A stretch of DNA of 45,959 bases from Fidelibacterota bacterium (GTDB lineage: Bacteria > Fidelibacterota > UBA8477 > JABMPR01). The notes under the pieces are model-generated. The model did no database searches, had not been told where the DNA came from, and worked only from the letters and a program-made list of their open reading frames with translations. The DNA lies in contig JABHBL010000019.1 of NCBI GenBank assembly GCA_018673925.1, positions 1 to 45,959 on the forward strand, in the 5' to 3' direction. How positions within the stretch are numbered: the first letter of the stretch is position 1; each line of letters begins with the position of its first letter. Positions 6,187 to 13,735 of the stretch are shown here, piece by piece. Position numbers and translations under genes: made by a program.

Positions 6187-7233
6187 TCACATTACAGCTG
6201 GTTCAAGCAATCTAATACTGCCTAGATCGGCATCAATCTCAGCTTCTACACCTAGAGGGATGGTGAATTTATTTTTTATATGACCAATCATTGAGCCTCT
6301 GAATGCCGGTATACCAAGTGGCTTGATGTGATCCTCCAGCACTTCCTCTAACGTGAATGAACTATAACCACTATCTGCATCGCAATCAGTACATTTTCCG
6401 AAAACGAAGCCTACAATTTGATCCAGCACTCCGGCCAATTTGAGTTGCGTCATCATTCTATCAATCCGGTAGATACCTTCACCCACATCCTCAATGAACA
6501 AAATGTGATCCTGCCAATCCGGCAAATAATCCGATCCTACGAGTGCCGTAAGCACGGATAAGTTTCCGCCCACAAGTCGTCCACGTATTTTCCCAGGTGT
6601 TATGGTTTGGACGCGATCCTTCACCTGAGTCAGATTGTCACCGATATTATCCGGGTTTTTATAGGTGATCGCTTCAGCATCAAACAAGAGACGTTTTACA
6701 TAATCTACGGTAAAGGTATTCCACCCGGATCGACCGGACGGACCGTGAAAGGTCACCATACCAGTTTTGGCATAGATGGCCAGTAATAGTGCCGTAACAT
6801 CACTAAACCCCATGATGATTTTTGGATGCTTCTGGATCATTTCATAATCGAGGTATGGCAATAGCCTTGCACAACCCCATCCTCCGATAAAGGTGAGAAT
6901 GGCATCCACTTCAGGATTTCTGAACATTTGGTTGATGGCTTCAGCGCGAACTTCATCTTTGCCGGCCAGATAACCCCATCGGTCCATGGCATGCTCATCC
7001 ACATGGAGCTTCAAATCAAGTGCTTCAAGAGTTTCTTCAATAATCTTTAATTTATCCCTGCTGCGGATAATGCCAGCTGGACTGACCAGACCTATTACGT
7101 CCCCTGGTTTGAGTCTAGGAGGTTCGATCACATCATTCTCAATACTGGCGAACGCCATATTCGGCCGAAACGTTGATAGTCCAAGTCCACCAAGCGCTAA
7201 TAATTGTAACATGTCACGGCGATTAACATTCAT
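6187..7233 (-). CDS. LD-carboxypeptidase (peptidase family S66), Tat-exported
   Basis: 348 residues. The N-terminus NRRDMLQLLALGGLGL has a twin-arginine and hydrophobic stretch typical of a Tat signal, cleaved near residue 30. The S66 catalytic residues are present: nucleophile S144 in MGFSDVTA, E248 in FIEDVGEG and H318 in GHIKNKF. The N-terminal LKPGDVIGLVSPAG is the usual beginning of the mature family domain. Family members cleave the L,D bond of murein tetrapeptides during peptidoglycan recycling, or act as MccF-like immunity enzymes; export here favours periplasmic wall processing. ATG at 7233 has AGGAG eight bases upstream. It stands alone, divergent from the cold-shock gene. Confidence 0.88.
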   Translation of the reverse strand: MNVNRRDMLQLLALGGLGLSTFRPNMAFASIENDVIEPPRLKPGDVIGLVSPAGIIRSRDKLKIIEETLEALDLKLHVDEHAMDRWGYLAGKDEVRAEAINQMFRNPEVDAILTFIGGWGCARLLPYLDYEMIQKHPKIIMGFSDVTALLLAIYAKTGMVTFHGPSGRSGWNTFTVDYVKRLLFDAEAITYKNPDNIGDNLTQVKDRVQTITPGKIRGRLVGGNLSVLTALVGSDYLPDWQDHILFIEDVGEGIYRIDRMMTQLKLAGVLDQIVGFVFGKCTDCDADSGYSSFTLEEVLEDHIKPLGIPAFRGSMIGHIKNKFTIPLGVEAEIDADLGSIRLLEPAVM

Positions 7234-7477
7234 TGCATTTCTCCTGACCCTCTAATAGAGCACATATTTATAGAAATTGTGTTGAATCTAACTTATAAAA
7301 GTGGTCTTATCATGCAATTGGAAATACAAAACAGGCAGAAAATAGATAATATTTTTATTATAAATTGTTGTTTACTTTCAGTTTTTGTTGTTCATATTCC
7401 CTGCGACGGTCAGAAATGTCCACGAGGACGGAAATGCTTTTTGCAGATGTATGTAAAAAAGCCTGACTAAAAAAAAG

Positions 7478-7491
7478 CCGCTTAAAAGCGG
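7478..7491. other. Hairpin in the cold-shock gene leader
   Basis: Perfect inverted repeat CCGCTT-AA-AAGCGG, 22 bases before the csp start, with eight A on its left. On the plus strand it would sit in the csp mRNA leader; on the minus strand it reads as a hairpin plus T-run, that is a terminator for transcripts coming from the right. The minus-strand terminator reading is the simpler one. The rest of the 280-bp gap 7234-7513 shows no gene that I can support. Confidence 0.4.
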
Positions 7492-7513
7492 TAAGTTTAA
7501 GAAAGAGGTACAA

Positions 7514-7726
7514 ATGACTGATCAACTAGTCAACGGCGTGGTCAAATGGTTTAACGATTCAAAAGGCTACGGTTTTATCCAGCAGGAAGATGGTCCAGAC
7601 GTATTTGTGCATTATCGCGCAATCAACGGTTCAGGACACGTATCATTGAAAGAAGGACAAAACGTTACTTTGAATGTTACACAGGGCGAAAAAGGTCCAC
7701 AGGCAGAGAACGTTACTGCTGTATAA
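7514..7726 (+). CDS. CspA-family cold-shock protein
   Basis: A 70-residue single OB-fold protein, the usual length of the family. The RNP1 motif KGYGFI and RNP2 motif DVFVHY, which bind single-stranded nucleic acid, are intact, and [13 protein letters not shown] at the start is diagnostic. Such proteins act in the cytoplasm as RNA chaperones that melt mRNA structure. AAGAGGT precedes the ATG. The gene is monocistronic, with its own strong terminator at 7751-7783 and a leader with a hairpin at 7478-7491. Whether it is cold-induced or constitutive cannot be told from sequence. Confidence 0.95.
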   Translation: MTDQLVNGVVKWFNDSKGYGFIQQEDGPDVFVHYRAINGSGHVSLKEGQNVTLNVTQGEKGPQAENVTAV

Positions 7727-7750
7727 TTCTTTAAATTAAAGAATTTATAA

Positions 7751-7783
7751 AAAGCCGGTCTCCTAGGAGACCGGCTTTTTTTT
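7751..7783 (+). terminator. Strong terminator of the cold-shock gene
   Basis: A 28-bp perfect palindrome, AAAGCCGGTCTCCT/AGGAGACCGGCTTT, followed by T up to 7783. It lies 25 bases after the csp stop. The A-run on its left means it could also stop transcripts from the minus-strand lipoprotein gene ending at 7814. Confidence 0.9.
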
Positions 7784-7813
7784 ATCCAAAAATTCACTTC
7801 AACTGCTAAAACT

Positions 7814-8878
7814 TTAGAATGGAGGAGTTTCCTCGAGAATGTATTTGTTGTAACTACGTTCACCGAAGTATTCGTAACCAACATTTTCTAATTCGCCCCC
7901 AAATAAAGCACAGTGGATAAAACCATTTAACTCTACCTGCTCAGTATGGAATATCCCCCGCGATGGATTCTGCTTTAATAGAACCAAAATCTGTTCATCC
8001 TTTGAACGATACTGGATGATCCCTTCATGAATATTGGTTTTTGCTAACGTGCGCTTCTGCCCCAAATCTTGAATCATCATTTTTGAACGGTACCAGGTTC
8101 CACCCCTCGCGCTCACAAATGGTTTTCCCTCATATAGTGCAATACTGTCATTGTAGGCAAAAACCGTGAGGTGGTTATCCTCATCTGAATTGAGCCATGA
8201 ATCTATTTTTACACCTATCTCTGCATTGTAGCCATAATTACTGTCAATGAATCCAATACGCTTTATCCAGCCTGGAATCATCTCCCTCGATTCGATAAAT
8301 CCATTGATAAAACTACCTCCACCACTGTGGCTGTTTAACATGACTCTAGCTTGAGGATATATTGATCTGAGTGAATCGGTAACCTGAGTGATCATCTCGC
8401 CAAAATTTAAGTGTGAACGTTTCCAGGCCGGCCAGCTCAGTTGTGGAGCCTCGAGATAGGCCACCGTGTATCTTTCGTGAGTATGTTCTCTTAACCATTT
8501 GATTTGGGCATCAATGTACTGAATGTTGAAATGCCAATCGTCCATTTCATTTTTCTGTTTACCCATGGTCCATTCGATGCTATTGCCGTTGGGTAGCGCA
8601 TATAGGATAAGGTTACGCGGTGAATCAAATAAACCCTCTGTATCGTAGGGATCATCAATCACCACTCGTATACTGTCCAGGATATAAAATTCATTATAAG
8701 GAGATTTTGGTTCAACACCAATGAGTCCATCGGCTTCTGCCACGACTTCACTACCTTCTTGAGCAGGCATTCCAGGAAGTCGTATCTCGAGATCATCATT
8801 TCCAGGGAGATTTTTGGAGCTGCTGCAATTGAAAATGACCAATCCAGCGATGATGGTTATCCAGAGCAAATGTTTCAT
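7814..8878 (-). CDS. Lipoprotein with alpha/beta-hydrolase-like serine motif
   Basis: 354 residues from ATG at 8878, preceded by AAGGAAGG; a start seven codons earlier is possible but would spoil the signal peptide. MKHLLWITIIAGLVIFNC is a lipoprotein signal with lipobox Cys18. Near residue 185, VMLNSHSGGGSFING resembles the nucleophile elbow of alpha/beta hydrolases (G-x-S-x-G with variation, serine flanked by glycines). The preceding AYLEAPQLSWPAWKRSHLNF and a later IDSNYGY do not identify a substrate. I know of similar uncharacterised proteins but no assigned function. It lies downstream of and on the same strand as rnhA (37-bp gap), so the two may be co-transcribed. Confidence 0.6.
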   Translation of the reverse strand: MKHLLWITIIAGLVIFNCSSSKNLPGNDDLEIRLPGMPAQEGSEVVAEADGLIGVEPKSPYNEFYILDSIRVVIDDPYDTEGLFDSPRNLILYALPNGNSIEWTMGKQKNEMDDWHFNIQYIDAQIKWLREHTHERYTVAYLEAPQLSWPAWKRSHLNFGEMITQVTDSLRSIYPQARVMLNSHSGGGSFINGFIESREMIPGWIKRIGFIDSNYGYNAEIGVKIDSWLNSDEDNHLTVFAYNDSIALYEGKPFVSARGGTWYRSKMMIQDLGQKRTLAKTNIHEGIIQYRSKDEQILVLLKQNPSRGIFHTEQVELNGFIHCALFGGELENVGYEYFGERSYNKYILEETPPF

Positions 8879-8915
8879 GATACAACCTTCCTTCCCCAAT
8901 TAAGGTTTCAAAGTA

Positions 8916-9638
8916 TCAGCTCGATTTATACCCAGTATCTACTAATAAGTTTTTATTCTTCCTGGCCTCAGCGACCAGGGCATCACAGCGCTCATTCTCA
9001 GTATTTCCGGCATGCCCCTTGACCCAACGAAATTCTACCTTATGGTTCTTGAGCAAAAGGATGAGCTCTTCCCACAGATCAACATTTTCTGGGCGTTTTC
9101 CGTCTGATTTTTTCCAACCTCGTTTTTTCCAGCCATAGACCCAGCGTTTGGATATGGAATCCACCACGTATTTTGAATCCGTGTGCAAGACGACTTTGGA
9201 AGATTCATTGAGTGCCTGTAATGCTACAATTACTGCCATCATTTCCATGCGGTTGTTGGTGGTGAGTTGATAACCAGCAGATAGTTCTTTACGTTTGCTG
9301 CCCTTTTGAAGAACAACACCGTAGCCACCTACTCCCGGATTGGGAGAAGCGCCTCCGTCGGTGTGAATAATTATTTCTTCATTAGAATCTGGTAGAGATG
9401 AATTTGATCCGGTTGGTCCATTATTAGTTTGAGATTTGATGAGATCAATTAGTTGTTGTGCTACAGGGTCTTTTGCAGCAAGGACACAATCTCTTAGCCA
9501 TTCTATAGCTTCATTCCTCTGGGAGAAACTTTTATATTTTGCACCCTTAAATCCTTTTACCTGGAGGGAAGCTTTATCCCATGAGTCAAAGATTCCAGGC
9601 TGATGCCCCTGAAATACTGCGTATACTTTTTTACTCAT
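8916..9638 (-). CDS. rnhA: Ribonuclease HI with N-terminal viroplasmin-type domain
   Basis: 240 residues. Residues 1-50 (KKVYAVFQGHQPGIFDSW ... GAKYKSF) form the small RNA:DNA-hybrid-binding domain seen in eukaryotic-type and some bacterial RNase H1. A linker of ~35 residues leads to the catalytic domain with the DEDD metal-binding set: D94 in IHTDGG, E132 in NNRMEMM, D154 in HTDSKY and D219 in ERCDAL, plus the flexible-loop His209 in KGHAGN. It degrades RNA in RNA:DNA hybrids in the cytoplasm. The domain order and length match the two-domain form. Symbol rnhA follows the catalytic family. Confidence 0.93.
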   Translation of the reverse strand: MSKKVYAVFQGHQPGIFDSWDKASLQVKGFKGAKYKSFSQRNEAIEWLRDCVLAAKDPVAQQLIDLIKSQTNNGPTGSNSSLPDSNEEIIIHTDGGASPNPGVGGYGVVLQKGSKRKELSAGYQLTTNNRMEMMAVIVALQALNESSKVVLHTDSKYVVDSISKRWVYGWKKRGWKKSDGKRPENVDLWEELILLLKNHKVEFRWVKGHAGNTENERCDALVAEARKNKNLLVDTGYKSS

Positions 9639-9689
9639 ACTGATTTAAGAAATGACCCGTTGAAAAGTGGATTTCAGTGTTATTTCTCA

Positions 9690-10277
9690 CTAGAGGAATT
9701 TGAAAAGAATAAAAACCGCCCCAAGCACAAAAATAGCTCCAAAAAACCGATGATAATGAAGTACAAAATTGTCAAAGCCGTGATTCATCTTTTCCAGAGG
9801 AAGCAGTATGAGACCTCCAGAAACCCATGTATTAAGTTTTTTATTGATACTTTTCAATTTGTCAGGAGCAAATGCTAAAAATCCCCATACTGGTAGTCCC
9901 AATATGATAGCGACGATGAGAAACCATTTTAAAGCTTCAAGGAGAATCCCCAAACTCATGCCTTCTTCAACATTACTCGTAGCTGCTAGAACTTCCTCGG
10001 TATTAGGCATTCGATTTACAATTAAGAATAATCCAATCACCGATACTATCATCATTATCACGCCTACGGGAAGATGATTTTTGAAATAAAATGAATCTGT
10101 CTCGTGGACAACATCAAGAGGTTTGGTCCATTTTGACCCTGAATACCATTTATTACCAAGATGTGACCAACGAGCAATCACTTCAGGCTTAAAAAATAAA
10201 ATCGCGCCTACCACAATTGCCAACAATCCACCGACAATAAAAAAGAGTTCTATCATTTCAAGATACATTTCAGCCAT
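9690..10277 (-). CDS. Small inner-membrane protein, about four membrane segments
   Basis: 195 residues with hydrophobic stretches at about 8-27 (LFFIVGGLLAIVVGAILFF), 70-88, 108-133 and 168-193. Between the first two lies a hydrophilic part (WSHLGNKWYSGSKWTKPLD) and between the third and fourth a short basic loop. I do not recognise a family. ATG at 10277 is preceded by GGGAGG. It lies upstream of rnhA on the same strand (51-bp gap), with no functional link apparent. A conserved membrane protein of unknown role is the most that can be said. Confidence 0.6.
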   Translation of the reverse strand: MAEMYLEMIELFFIVGGLLAIVVGAILFFKPEVIARWSHLGNKWYSGSKWTKPLDVVHETDSFYFKNHLPVGVIMMIVSVIGLFLIVNRMPNTEEVLAATSNVEEGMSLGILLEALKWFLIVAIILGLPVWGFLAFAPDKLKSINKKLNTWVSGGLILLPLEKMNHGFDNFVLHYHRFFGAIFVLGAVFILFKFL

Positions 10278-10501
10278 TATGAGCCTCCCAATTATATCGA
10301 TACCATCATATTTTTAGATCGGCGTTAAACTAATCAATCATTCCAAACAATCCAACGGCTTGCTTTAATTCGATTTAAAGACTAGGTGAACTCATTTTTT
10401 CATTGTAATCAGTCCTGTTAGAACGCATCCTGCACGCGCTTTTTTTAACTATTTAATTTTGTGGTGTTTCCGATGGGGAAATCCACGTTGAGAGGACATA
10501 A

Positions 10502-12334
10502 ATGCGCAAAGAAAATTTTAGAAATATCGCCATCATCGCCCACGTTGATCATGGAAAAACAACCCTGGTAGATGGTATGCTTCGCCAAAGCGGTATTTTC
10601 CGTGAGAATCAGGCACTTACTGATAGAGTCATGGATAATATGGATCTGGAGCGTGAACGCGGTATCACCATTAGCGCAAAAAATACTGCTATTGAGTACA
10701 ATGGTGTGAAAATCAATATCATTGACACACCAGGACACGCCGATTTTGGCGGCGAAGTTGAACGAGGATTAAACCTTGTTGATGGCGCCATGTTGCTGGT
10801 TGACGCCAGTGAAGGTCCGCTACCCCAGACTCGTTTTGTAGTTAAAAAAGCCCTTGAAAAAGATCTGCGCATCATTCTGGTCATTAACAAAATTGATAGA
10901 CCCGATTCACGTATCGCCGAGGTTATTGACGAAGTCTTTGACCTATTTATAGACCTGGATGCCACCGAAGAACAAATCGACTTTCCTATTTTATATACTA
11001 TCGCCAAGGATGGTGTGGCACATACTGAACTCGAGGATGGTTCAACTGATCTCCGCCCTTTATTCGATACTATTATTGATTACATCCAGGGACCTGAAGC
11101 CATTGATGATCATGTCCCACAATTTCTCATAGCCAACCTGGATTATGATGCCTATGTCGGCCAAATCGCCATCGGTCGCCTGAAAAACGGTGTGCTCAAG
11201 ATGGGTACCAACTATCTCCTGGCAGGTGAGCACAAACAAACCCCCAATGTGAAATTTTCAGCTCTGTATACATTTGAGGGACTTCGTCGCCAGCAGGTTG
11301 AAGAAGTTGAGGCCGGGGATATTATCGCCCTCGCTGGTATCGATACCATTACAATTGGTGATACAATAACTTCCGTTGAGAATCCAGCACTGCTGCCAAG
11401 GATCCATGTAGATGAGCCCACGGTTTCCATGATTTTTTATGTGAATACCAGTCCCTTTGCTGGTCAGGATGGTAAATACTTGACCTCCCGACATATCCTC
11501 GCCCGTCTTGAAAAAGAAATGCGTCTCAATGTTGCCTTGCAAATTGAGCAGCTTAAGAATCGGGCAGACGCTTTTGAAGTCAGAGGACGTGGAGAGTTAC
11601 AGATGGCAGTTCTCATTGAAACCATGCGACGTGAAGGCTATGAATTTATGGTTTCCAAACCTCGTGTCATCACCAAAGAAATTGATGGGAAGGTATCAGA
11701 ACCAGTTGAAATGCTTTACCTTGATATTCCAGAGGATTTTGTAGGGGTGATGTCAGAAAAATTGTCTGTTCGCAAGGGTCGTATGGTGAATATCATCAAC
11801 CATGGAAGTGGACGTGTGAATCTTGAATTCCGCATCCCATCCCGTGGACTTATTGGATTTAGAACCACCTTCATGACCGATACAAAAGGTGCAGGTGTTA
11901 TGAATACCATCATGGAGGGTTATGAACCCTGGTTTGGACCCATCCCCCAGAGAAATACTGGTGCCCTGGTTTCAGATCGCCCAGGGAAGGTAACTGCCTA
12001 CGCCAGCCTCAGTATGGAAGATCGTGGTGAACTGCAAATTGAAGTGGGAACCCATGTTTATGGTGGAATGGTTATTGGTGAGCGAAATCGTCCTGGCGAC
12101 TTGGATGTAAACATAACTCGTGAGAAAAAACTGACCAATATGCGAAGTGCTAATGCAGATGCTACAGTAACGCTTAGAAAACCACATTTGATGACATTAG
12201 ATGAGTCCATTGAATTTATCTCCGAGAATGAATTGGTTGAAATCACTCCGGACAATATTCGTATCCGAAAAATGGAACTTGATCCACAGAAACGTCTTTC
12301 CCAAGCCCGGAAAGAAAAACGAACAGAGGATTGA
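10502..12334 (+). CDS. typA: Ribosome-associated GTPase TypA/BipA
   Basis: 610 residues, the normal length. GTPase motifs are present in order: G1 AHVDHGKT (13-20), the G2 area RGITI, G3 [12 protein letters not shown], and G4 NKIDRPDSR. The C-terminal BipA-specific part includes [20 protein letters not shown] and [17 protein letters not shown]. The protein binds the 70S ribosome near the A site and helps 50S assembly, mainly under stress and cold. GAGAGGAC precedes the ATG. The downstream methyltransferase gene overlaps the stop by one base (TGATG), so an rRNA-modifying enzyme is translationally coupled to a ribosome-assembly GTPase. The 224-bp gap upstream holds no visible gene. Confidence 0.97.
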   Translation: MRKENFRNIAIIAHVDHGKTTLVDGMLRQSGIFRENQALTDRVMDNMDLERERGITISAKNTAIEYNGVKINIIDTPGHADFGGEVERGLNLVDGAMLLVDASEGPLPQTRFVVKKALEKDLRIILVINKIDRPDSRIAEVIDEVFDLFIDLDATEEQIDFPILYTIAKDGVAHTELEDGSTDLRPLFDTIIDYIQGPEAIDDHVPQFLIANLDYDAYVGQIAIGRLKNGVLKMGTNYLLAGEHKQTPNVKFSALYTFEGLRRQQVEEVEAGDIIALAGIDTITIGDTITSVENPALLPRIHVDEPTVSMIFYVNTSPFAGQDGKYLTSRHILARLEKEMRLNVALQIEQLKNRADAFEVRGRGELQMAVLIETMRREGYEFMVSKPRVITKEIDGKVSEPVEMLYLDIPEDFVGVMSEKLSVRKGRMVNIINHGSGRVNLEFRIPSRGLIGFRTTFMTDTKGAGVMNTIMEGYEPWFGPIPQRNTGALVSDRPGKVTAYASLSMEDRGELQIEVGTHVYGGMVIGERNRPGDLDVNITREKKLTNMRSANADATVTLRKPHLMTLDESIEFISENELVEITPDNIRIRKMELDPQKRLSQARKEKRTED

Positions 12335-13476
12335 TGACTTTTCAATACCAGAAAACCAATAGCTATTTTGCTCAGGTCGCCAATGGTCTTGAGGAAATGG
12401 CTGCAGCTGAGATTCAAGATCTCGGGGCTTCCAAGGTCAATCAGCGCTTCAGAGGTTTACAATTTACAGCTGATGCAGAAGCCATATACAGAATTAATTA
12501 TGGTTCCAGACTGCTTACCAGAATTTTAGCACCCCTGATTTCCTTCGATTGTCATAGTACAAAATATCTATACAAGACAGCTATGGAAATTCCATGGGAA
12601 GAGTTATTCGCCCCTGATCAAACCTTTGCCATTTTTGCACAGGTCAGTAATAGTGCCATAACTCATTCGCAATATGCTTCCCTCAAGCTCAAGGATGCTA
12701 TTGTGGATCGCTTTCGTGAGAAGCTAAGACGTCGACCCAATGTTGACTCCAAATATCCTGACATCTGGTTCAATCTCCATATTGAGAACAACCGGGCGGT
12801 CATTAGTCTTGATACCAGTGGAGGTTCATTGCACCGCAGGGGTTATCGTCTGGATACGGTGGAAGCTCCCATGCAGGAAACTCTGGCAGCAGCTATTGTT
12901 CAGATGACCAAATGGGAAGGCAAAACCACATTTATCGATCCCATGTGTGGCTCAGGTACACTCCCAGCAGAAGCATATATGTCTCTAACGAATCTCCCTT
13001 CAGGCTATTTCAGAAAGCGTTTTGGCTTTATGAAAATGCCCGATTTCAACAAGGGACTCTGGACACATGTACGTAAAGAGATGGATGGCGCTTTTGATGC
13101 CCCACAGGAAATACCCATTCAGGCATCGGATGTTGATCCCAGTGCTCTGAGAGTAGCCAAACGCAATCTCTCTCATCTACCTCGCGGAGTTGAAATCTAC
13201 ACACATCGAAAAGATTACCAGGAAATTACCATACCCCAGGGAGCCACTCTGGTGATGAATCCACCCTATGGTATTCGTTTGCAGACTGGAGAAGATCTTT
13301 CATCGATGTACAAGGAAATGGGCGATTGGCTCAAGCAGAAATGTGCTGGAAGCGAAGCCTATATCTATTTCGGTGAGCGGAAATACTTGAAGAATATTGG
13401 TCTGCGTCCTGAATGGAAACGACCACTGAGAAATGGTGGTCTGGATGGTCGACTCGCCAAATTTGTGATGTATTAA
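12334..13476 (+). CDS. THUMP-domain class I SAM methyltransferase (RlmL/Trm14-like)
   Basis: 380 residues from ATG at 12334, which overlaps the typA stop (TGATG). The N-terminal part (~1-150) carries a ferredoxin-like and THUMP region that binds RNA. The C-terminal part (~160-380) is a Rossmann methyltransferase with FIDPMCGSGTLPAEA (SAM binding) and the catalytic VMNPPYGIRL, the NPPY motif of N2-guanine and N6-adenine methylases. Length and layout match the RlmL N-terminal half, COG0116, which makes m2G2445 in 23S rRNA; archaeal relatives act on tRNA. Coupling to typA supports an rRNA substrate, but the exact target nucleotide is inference. Confidence 0.88.
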   Translation: MTFQYQKTNSYFAQVANGLEEMAAAEIQDLGASKVNQRFRGLQFTADAEAIYRINYGSRLLTRILAPLISFDCHSTKYLYKTAMEIPWEELFAPDQTFAIFAQVSNSAITHSQYASLKLKDAIVDRFREKLRRRPNVDSKYPDIWFNLHIENNRAVISLDTSGGSLHRRGYRLDTVEAPMQETLAAAIVQMTKWEGKTTFIDPMCGSGTLPAEAYMSLTNLPSGYFRKRFGFMKMPDFNKGLWTHVRKEMDGAFDAPQEIPIQASDVDPSALRVAKRNLSHLPRGVEIYTHRKDYQEITIPQGATLVMNPPYGIRLQTGEDLSSMYKEMGDWLKQKCAGSEAYIYFGERKYLKNIGLRPEWKRPLRNGGLDGRLAKFVMY

Positions 13477-13526
13477 ACATATCGATTGACAAGGCGTATA
13501 CCGCTGGATAACATAACACTGATTTT

Positions 13527-13696
13527 TGTAAACGTCTCATAGCACAAGGAAGCCCGTGAAAGTCGGGCACAGTCGCGCTACTGTAACCAGGGACAATGCT
13601 GATATCGCCATGAATCGCAAGATTCATTGCTACTGCCACTTCAATTTGAGGGAAGGCATCAGCGGAGGATGATCTGGAAGTCAGGATACTTGCCTA
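13527..13696 (+). promoter_or_regulatory. Cobalamin riboswitch
   Basis: The conserved core of the cobalamin class is readable: GTGAAAGTCGGGCAC and CGCTACTGTAA within 13546-13585, GCCACT near 13635, GGGAAGGC at 13650-13657 and AAGTCAGGATACTTGCC at 13678-13694. These are the junction and B12-box elements in the right order and spacing. It lies directly upstream of a BtuB-like receptor gene, the classical target, and should shut expression off when adenosylcobalamin is abundant. The expression platform appears to be the terminator at 13771-13799, which lies past the receptor start codon. The 5' limit is approximate. Confidence 0.93.
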
Positions 13697-13735
13697 AGAG
13701 AATTTCCATGAACCTTCGCGAGAAAAGGGACCGGC

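Noticed and set aside
7279..7470. 63-codon open frame before the cold-shock gene
   Set aside because: AT-rich with no ribosome-binding site or recognisable motif; the region is more simply the csp promoter and leader.
8759..9022. Open frames on the opposite strand of clear genes throughout the window (example: plus strand over the lipoprotein and rnhA)
   Set aside because: They lie antisense to genes with intact family motifs and show no features of their own.
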